DNA from: Thermohalobaculum sp039822785
Lineage (GTDB): Bacteria; Pseudomonadota; Alphaproteobacteria; Rhodobacterales; Rhodobacteraceae
Direction: 5' to 3'
Assembly: GCA_039822785.1 (NCBI GenBank)
Contig: JBCBMO010000006.1
Coordinates: 124,001-188,000, forward strand
Length of the DNA: 64,000 nt
Shown here: positions 59,661 through 64,000 of the stretch, one piece after another
Position numbering within the stretch: the stretch's first letter is position 1
Layout of the letters: each line of letters opens with the position of its first letter
Translations under genes and position numbers: made by a program
The notes under the pieces: generated by a model
The model's input: the letters and a program-made list of their open reading frames with translations, nothing else
Database searches by the model: none
Told to the model about the DNA's origin: nothing

Positions 59661-60086
59661 CTAGCGGACGACCAGCACCGACATGGGGGCGCGGTGGACG
59701 ATCTTGTCGGCATGCGAGCCGATGAGAAACGTCCGCAGCTCCGAGACCGGGTGGGAGGCCATGACGATCATGGCCACCTCCATCTCCTGGGCCACGCGCA
59801 GGATCTCGACGTCGATGTCGCCGTGGCCGACATGGGCATGCCAGGGCACGGCAGTGCCGATCTCCGCCTCGCCGAGGGCTTTGAGGTCGATCATCGTCTT
59901 CTCCAGCGCCTCGCGCTCGAAATCCGGCGGGAAGTACGTCTGGACCATCGCGTAGCCGAAGTCCGGCAGGATCGCCAGAAGGTGGAGCTCGGCGCTCTTG
60001 AGCGTCGCCTGGGCCACGGCCTCCGGCAGGGCAGCCTTCCAGGACGCCTCGTGGTTCAGGTCCACCGCAAGCAGGATTTTGGTCAT
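59661..60086 (-). CDS. Universal stress protein (UspA family)
   Basis: This 141-residue alpha/beta protein starts MTKILLAVDLNHEASWKAAL and ends VIMASHPVSELRTFLIGSHADKIVHRAPMSVLVVR-type sequence, the Usp fold. The ATP-binding glycine pattern G-x2-G-x9-G is incomplete, so it may be of the non-ATP-binding UspA class. It lies 32 bases downstream of the TRAP permease gene on the same strand, an arrangement known from other TAXI-TRAP loci, where a Usp protein (TeaD-like) tunes transporter activity. Confidence 0.9.
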   Translation of the reverse strand: MTKILLAVDLNHEASWKAALPEAVAQATLKSAELHLLAILPDFGYAMVQTYFPPDFEREALEKTMIDLKALGEAEIGTAVPWHAHVGHGDIDVEILRVAQEMEVAMIVMASHPVSELRTFLIGSHADKIVHRAPMSVLVVR

Positions 60087-60118
60087 CGGATTTCTTCCCT
60101 TCGCTTAGGCGGCGCCGC

Positions 60119-62887
60119 TCAGGCCGGCGCGGGCGCCGGTGCGGGGGCAACCTCCACCCGCCGGCGCTGCAGCCAGACGACACCGGCCAGCAGCAGGAGC
60201 GCGGGGATGAACATCAGGTACTTGGTCGGCTGGTCGGTGGGACGCAGCACCCGCAGCACCTCCTGATCCCAGTCGAGCCCGGCCTTCTGTGCCGCGCTGT
60301 CGAAGGCGACATCGTCGATGATCATCTTACCGTCTCGCTCGACGAAAAGCAGCCCCGCTGCCTCCAGCCGCGCCTCGCCGGTGGCCTCGTCGCCGATGGG
60401 CACCAGCGCCACGAACTCGATGGGGTCGCCCACGTCGTTGAGGCCCGCAACGCGGATCCGCAGATCCTCGCCCGGCGGCGTCATCTCGGCGGCCAGCACG
60501 ATCTCGGTCGGCGCTTTCTCCAGGTACGGTGGGTAGACCATGTCCATCCAATAGCCCGGGCGGAACAGGCTGAAGGCCACCACCAGCAGGATCCCGGTCT
60601 CCCAGATCCTGTTGCGGGTCAGGAACCAGCCTTGGGTCGCCGCCGCAAACAACAGCATGGCGACCGTGGCCGTGAGGAAGACGAAGATGCCCTGGGCCCA
60701 GCCGACCTCGATCAACAACAGGTCGGTGTTGAAGATGAATAGGAACGGCAGGGCGGCGGTGCGCAAGCTGTAGAAGAAGGCCACCACGCCGGTGCGGATC
60801 GGATCGCCGCCCGAGACCGCGGCGGCCGCGAAGCTCGCGAGGCCAACGGGTGGCGTCACGTCCGCCATGATGCCGAAGTAAAAGACGAACAAATGCACCG
60901 CGATCAGCGGCACGATCAGCCCGTTCTGCTGGCCGAGGGTGACGATCACGGGGGCGAGCAGCGCCGAGACGACGATGTAGTTCGCCGTGGTCGGCAGCCC
61001 CATCCCCAGGATCAGCGACAGGATCGCCGTCAGGAACAGGATGGCGATGATATTGCCGCCCGAGAGCACCTCGACCACATCGGCCAGCGCGGAGCCGACG
61101 CCGGTCTGACTGACCGCGCCCACGATGATGCCGGCGGTCGCCGTGGCGATGCCGATGCCGATCATGTTGCGCGAGCCTGCGACGAGGCCGTCGATCAGAT
61201 CGCGAAAGCCACCCGAGACCTCGGCCGGCAGCAGGCTGATCTGGCCGGTCATGATCGCCGCCAGCGGCCGCTGGGTGACCAGGATGAAGATCATGAAGGC
61301 CGAGGCCCAGAAGGCCGAGAGACCGGGCGACAGGCGGTCGACCATCAGCGCCCAGACCAGCACGACGACCGGCAGGATGAAGTGCAGCCCCGATTTCACC
61401 GTCGGTCCCGGTAGCGGTAGCTTGGCGTCAGGCTTGTCCAGATCCGCCATGCTGGGCGTGGGATACTGCGTCGAGAGCCAGAGGAGGCCCAGGTAGATCG
61501 CCGTCAGCAGGCCGAAGATGATGTAGCCCGCGGTCTCGGGGAAGGCCGGGCGGATCCAGCCCATGCCATAGTAGACCGCGAGGCTGAGCCCGCAGATGAA
61601 GGCGACGCCGAAGGCCGTGCCGATAAGCCGCTGGACGATGGGCTTCGGCACATAGGCGCGCTCCATCCCCTTGAGGCCGGCCTTCATCGCCTCAAGGTGC
61701 ACGATGTAGACGAGCGCGATGTAGGAGATGACCGCCGGCACGAAGGCATGGGTGACCACGTCGAAATAGGGGATGCCGACGTATTCCACCATCAGGAAGG
61801 CGGCCGCGCCCATGACGGGCGGCATGATCTGTCCGTTGACGGAGGAGGCGACCTCAACCGCGCCGGATTTCTCGGAGCTGAAGCCAACCTTCTTCATCAG
61901 CGGGATGGTGAAGGTGCCCGTGGTGACCACGTTCGCGATGGAGGAGCCCGAGATAAGCCCGGTCATGGCCGAGGAGACCACCGCCGCCTTGGCCGGCCCG
62001 CCGCGCAGGTGGCCCATGAGCGAGAAGGCGACCTGGATGAAGTAGTTGCCAGCACCCGCCTTATCGAGCAGCGAGCCGAAGAGCACGAAGAGGAACACGA
62101 AGGAGGTCGAGACCCCCAGCGCGATGCCGAACACACCCTCGGTGGTGATCCACTGGTGGTTCACGACCTCGGACAGGGAGTTGCCCTTGTGCGAGATGAT
62201 CGTCGGCATGTGCTGGCCGAGGAAGGTGTAGACCAGGAAGATCGTCGCCACGATCATCAGCGCGGGTCCCAGCGAGCGCCTCGTTGCCTCGAGCAGCAGG
62301 ATGATCCCGATGATGCCGACGATGAAGTCCTGCGCGATGGGGGCGCCCACCCGGTCGGCGATGCCCTCGTAGAACAGGAACAGATAGAGCCCGGCGGCGG
62401 CGCCCACGATGGCCAGCGCCCACTCCCAGGGCGCGATCTTGTCATGCGGCGAGCCAAGGAACACGGCCGCCATGATCGGCAGGATCAGCGCCACGATGAT
62501 GAAGGGGGAGAGATCGTCCTCCGCCCCGTAGATGAAGATCCCGCCCAGGATCAGGGGCACGCCGAGCGCCAGGATCAGGGGCGGCAGCCCACGCGCCGCC
62601 GGATAGGCGCAGAAGGCCAGGAAGATCGCAAAAGCGAGGTGGATCGACCGCGCCTCGGTGTCGTTGAAGACGCCCCAGCCGACGATGAAGGGGATGGGCG
62701 AGGCGAACCAGAGCTGGAATAGCGCCCAGGCGAGTGCTGTGAGCATCAACAGCATCCCCACCGGCCCCGCGGGGTTGCGCGCGCCGGTATCGGCAGCGGC
62801 GACCAGTTCGTCGAGTTCGGCTTGGCTGAGCCCGTCCTGCTGGCCCGTTTTCGGATCGGCGGAGGGGGCGGGTGTGGTGTTGCTCAT
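60119..62887 (-). CDS. TRAP transporter fused 4TM/12TM permease with C-terminal PDZ-like domain
   Basis: This 922-residue inner-membrane protein joins the small DctQ-like part (first four to five helices, residues about 40-200) and the large DctM-like part (about 200-730), as is normal for TAXI-type TRAP systems. GSSIANVVTTGTFTIPLM and LGMGLPTTANYIVVSALLAP are conserved DctM segments. After the last helices of the core there is a soluble extension of about 140 residues with a PDZ-like strand pattern (AAQKAGLDWDQEVLRVLRP), as in the DUF3394 family, and then a final helix and a Pro/Ala tail. Substrates are likely organic acids taken up with sodium. Confidence 0.93.
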   Translation of the reverse strand: MSNTTPAPSADPKTGQQDGLSQAELDELVAAADTGARNPAGPVGMLLMLTALAWALFQLWFASPIPFIVGWGVFNDTEARSIHLAFAIFLAFCAYPAARGLPPLILALGVPLILGGIFIYGAEDDLSPFIIVALILPIMAAVFLGSPHDKIAPWEWALAIVGAAAGLYLFLFYEGIADRVGAPIAQDFIVGIIGIILLLEATRRSLGPALMIVATIFLVYTFLGQHMPTIISHKGNSLSEVVNHQWITTEGVFGIALGVSTSFVFLFVLFGSLLDKAGAGNYFIQVAFSLMGHLRGGPAKAAVVSSAMTGLISGSSIANVVTTGTFTIPLMKKVGFSSEKSGAVEVASSVNGQIMPPVMGAAAFLMVEYVGIPYFDVVTHAFVPAVISYIALVYIVHLEAMKAGLKGMERAYVPKPIVQRLIGTAFGVAFICGLSLAVYYGMGWIRPAFPETAGYIIFGLLTAIYLGLLWLSTQYPTPSMADLDKPDAKLPLPGPTVKSGLHFILPVVVLVWALMVDRLSPGLSAFWASAFMIFILVTQRPLAAIMTGQISLLPAEVSGGFRDLIDGLVAGSRNMIGIGIATATAGIIVGAVSQTGVGSALADVVEVLSGGNIIAILFLTAILSLILGMGLPTTANYIVVSALLAPVIVTLGQQNGLIVPLIAVHLFVFYFGIMADVTPPVGLASFAAAAVSGGDPIRTGVVAFFYSLRTAALPFLFIFNTDLLLIEVGWAQGIFVFLTATVAMLLFAAATQGWFLTRNRIWETGILLVVAFSLFRPGYWMDMVYPPYLEKAPTEIVLAAEMTPPGEDLRIRVAGLNDVGDPIEFVALVPIGDEATGEARLEAAGLLFVERDGKMIIDDVAFDSAAQKAGLDWDQEVLRVLRPTDQPTKYLMFIPALLLLAGVVWLQRRRVEVAPAPAPAPA

Positions 62888-63056
62888 CGGTCGGCCTCCC
62901 GGTTGGGGCTCAGGCGGGACGCCTGCGGGGTGCCGGGCTTATCCCGAAAGCTGGCAAGGCACGGCTGCGCCTTGGCTGTGTGGGGGCCGCCCCGAACGGG
63001 CGGGACGGCCGAAGGTCGTTATCGCGCACAGGCGATCAGGCGCGATCCGCGGAGGA

Positions 63057-64000
63057 TCACTCCATCCAGCCGCGCTCTTTGTAGTAGCGCGCCGCACCGT
63101 CGTGCAGCGGGGCGGAGAGACCGGCGGAGATCATCTCCTCCTCCTTCAGGTTCGCGAAGGCCGGGTGCAGACGCTTGAAGCGGTCGAAGTTGTCGAAGAC
63201 CGCTTTGACGATCTGATACACGGTCTCCTCGTCGGTGTTGGTCGAGGAGACGAAGGTTGCCCGCACGCCGAAGGTGGTCGTGTCCGCGTCCGAGCCCGTG
63301 TACATGCCGCCCGGCACGGTGGCGAAGGAGTAGAAGGGGTTGTCGTTCACGAGCCCCTCGATCGCGTCGCCATCGACCGTGACCAGGTTCGAGGCGCAAG
63401 AAGTCGTCGCCTCCTGGATCGAGCCATTGGGGTGGCCCACGGTGTAGATGATCGCATCCACTTTGTTGTCGCAGAGCGCCTGGGACTGCTCCGCCGCCTT
63501 CAGCTTCGAGGCGAGCGAGAAGTCATCCATCGACCAACCCTTGGCGGCCAGAACGACCTCCATGGTGCCGAGCTGGCCCGAGCCCGGGTTCCCGACGTTC
63601 ACGCGCTTGCCCTTGAGATCGTCGAAGGACGCGATGCCCGCATCGGCGCGCGCGATCACGGTGAAGGGCTCGGGATGCACCGAGAAGACGGCGCGCAGTT
63701 CGGGAAAGGCAGAGCCTTCGAACTTGGAGGAGCCGTTCAGCGCGTGGAACTGCCAGTCGGACTGAGCGACACCCATGTCCATGTCGCCGGCCTTGATCGC
63801 GTTGATGTTCGCGATGGACCCGCCGGTCGAGGGCGCGGTGACCTTCAGGCTATGCTCGGCCGAGCCGCGGTTCACCAGCCGCGCGATGGACTGGCCGACC
63901 ACGTAGTAGACGCCGGTCTGGCCGCCGGTGCCGATGGTGATGAACTTCTCCTCCGCCATCGCAGTGGTGGCGAAGGTTCCGATGGTCGCCGCGATCACGG
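63057..64000 (-). CDS. TAXI family TRAP solute-binding protein (5' end cut by the window)
   Basis: At least 314 residues are present. The visible N-terminus reads IAATIGTFATTAMAEEKF, the end of a signal peptide, so only a few residues lie beyond the window edge. The mature protein has the TAXI pattern: ITIGTGGQTGVYYVVGQSIARLV, STGGSIANINAIKAGDMDMGVAQSD, and KRVNVGNPGSGQLGTMEVVL. It captures the substrate in the periplasm for the permease encoded 169 bases downstream. That gap contains stems such as CAAGGC/GCCTTG that could limit read-through into the permease gene. Confidence 0.93.
   Translation of the reverse strand, partial: VIAATIGTFATTAMAEEKFITIGTGGQTGVYYVVGQSIARLVNRGSAEHSLKVTAPSTGGSIANINAIKAGDMDMGVAQSDWQFHALNGSSKFEGSAFPELRAVFSVHPEPFTVIARADAGIASFDDLKGKRVNVGNPGSGQLGTMEVVLAAKGWSMDDFSLASKLKAAEQSQALCDNKVDAIIYTVGHPNGSIQEATTSCASNLVTVDGDAIEGLVNDNPFYSFATVPGGMYTGSDADTTTFGVRATFVSSTNTDEETVYQIVKAVFDNFDRFKRLHPAFANLKEEEMISAGLSAPLHDGAARYYKERGWME

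Overview
The window is GC-rich DNA, with codon third positions dominated by G and C, from an alphaproteobacterium and most probably a member of the order Rhodobacterales. The basis is a class I lysyl-tRNA synthetase, a DinB polymerase with an N-terminal zinc ribbon, an NAD-dependent formate dehydrogenase with a fused NuoE/NuoF-type subunit, TadE/TadG pilus proteins, a TAXI-type TRAP transporter with a Usp protein, and an alphaproteobacterial palindromic intergenic repeat. The replicon looks like ordinary chromosome: no insertion sequence, CRISPR array or complete prophage was seen. The species cannot be named from this sequence.

Layout. 1-4 kb: a tight MFS / glutathione-transferase / LysE-exporter operon, then a LysR regulator. 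4-10 kb: a soluble tungsten- or molybdenum-type formate dehydrogenase whose fused diaphorase subunit and alpha subunit are separated by an antisense sulfotransferase and an acetyltransferase. 10-12 kb: a glycosyltransferase and a small membrane protein. 12-19.4 kb: a PfkB kinase and a polyamine catabolism cluster (agmatinase, gamma-glutamylpolyamine synthetase-like enzyme, class III transaminase, glutathione transferase, PuuB-like oxidase). 19.8-24.3 kb: two secreted PilJ-domain paralogues beside an orphan form II CoxL molybdoenzyme. 24.7-27.7 kb: TadG and two TadE-like pseudopilin proteins. 27.8-33.4 kb: clpB, pyrF and dinB, then a candidate small RNA. 33.5-34.5 kb: an N-formylglutamate amidohydrolase and tRNA-Val(GAC). 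34.6-40.6 kb: one gene for a 1992-residue beta-helix/PKD/LamG-like protein.

40.7-45 kb: a NIT-domain chemoreceptor and two divergent secreted alpha/beta hydrolases. 45-51.8 kb: the least familiar part, with a two-gene operon of large secreted proteins, a short BLUF blue-light sensor, an acidic OmpA-like membrane protein with a partner, and two unknown genes. 51.8-55 kb: a D-amino-acid dehydrogenase under a tandem glycine riboswitch, and lysK. 55-64 kb: a TerB-like protein, PBP4-type dacB, nadD, a YceI protein whose ribosome-binding site lies inside a hairpin, UspA, and a fused TRAP permease with its TAXI binding protein, which is cut by the window end.

The genes fit a heterotroph that takes up organic acids (TRAP/TAXI), breaks down polyamines, amino acids and formate for nitrogen and NADH, and adjusts its behaviour to light, nitrate or nitrite, and stress. 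The observations most worth a second look are the glycine riboswitch on dadA, the hairpin over the yceI start, the split formate dehydrogenase locus with its symmetrical upstream elements, the stand-alone PilJ pair, the giant beta-helix protein next to tRNA-Val, and the uncharacterised secreted operon near the BLUF gene.
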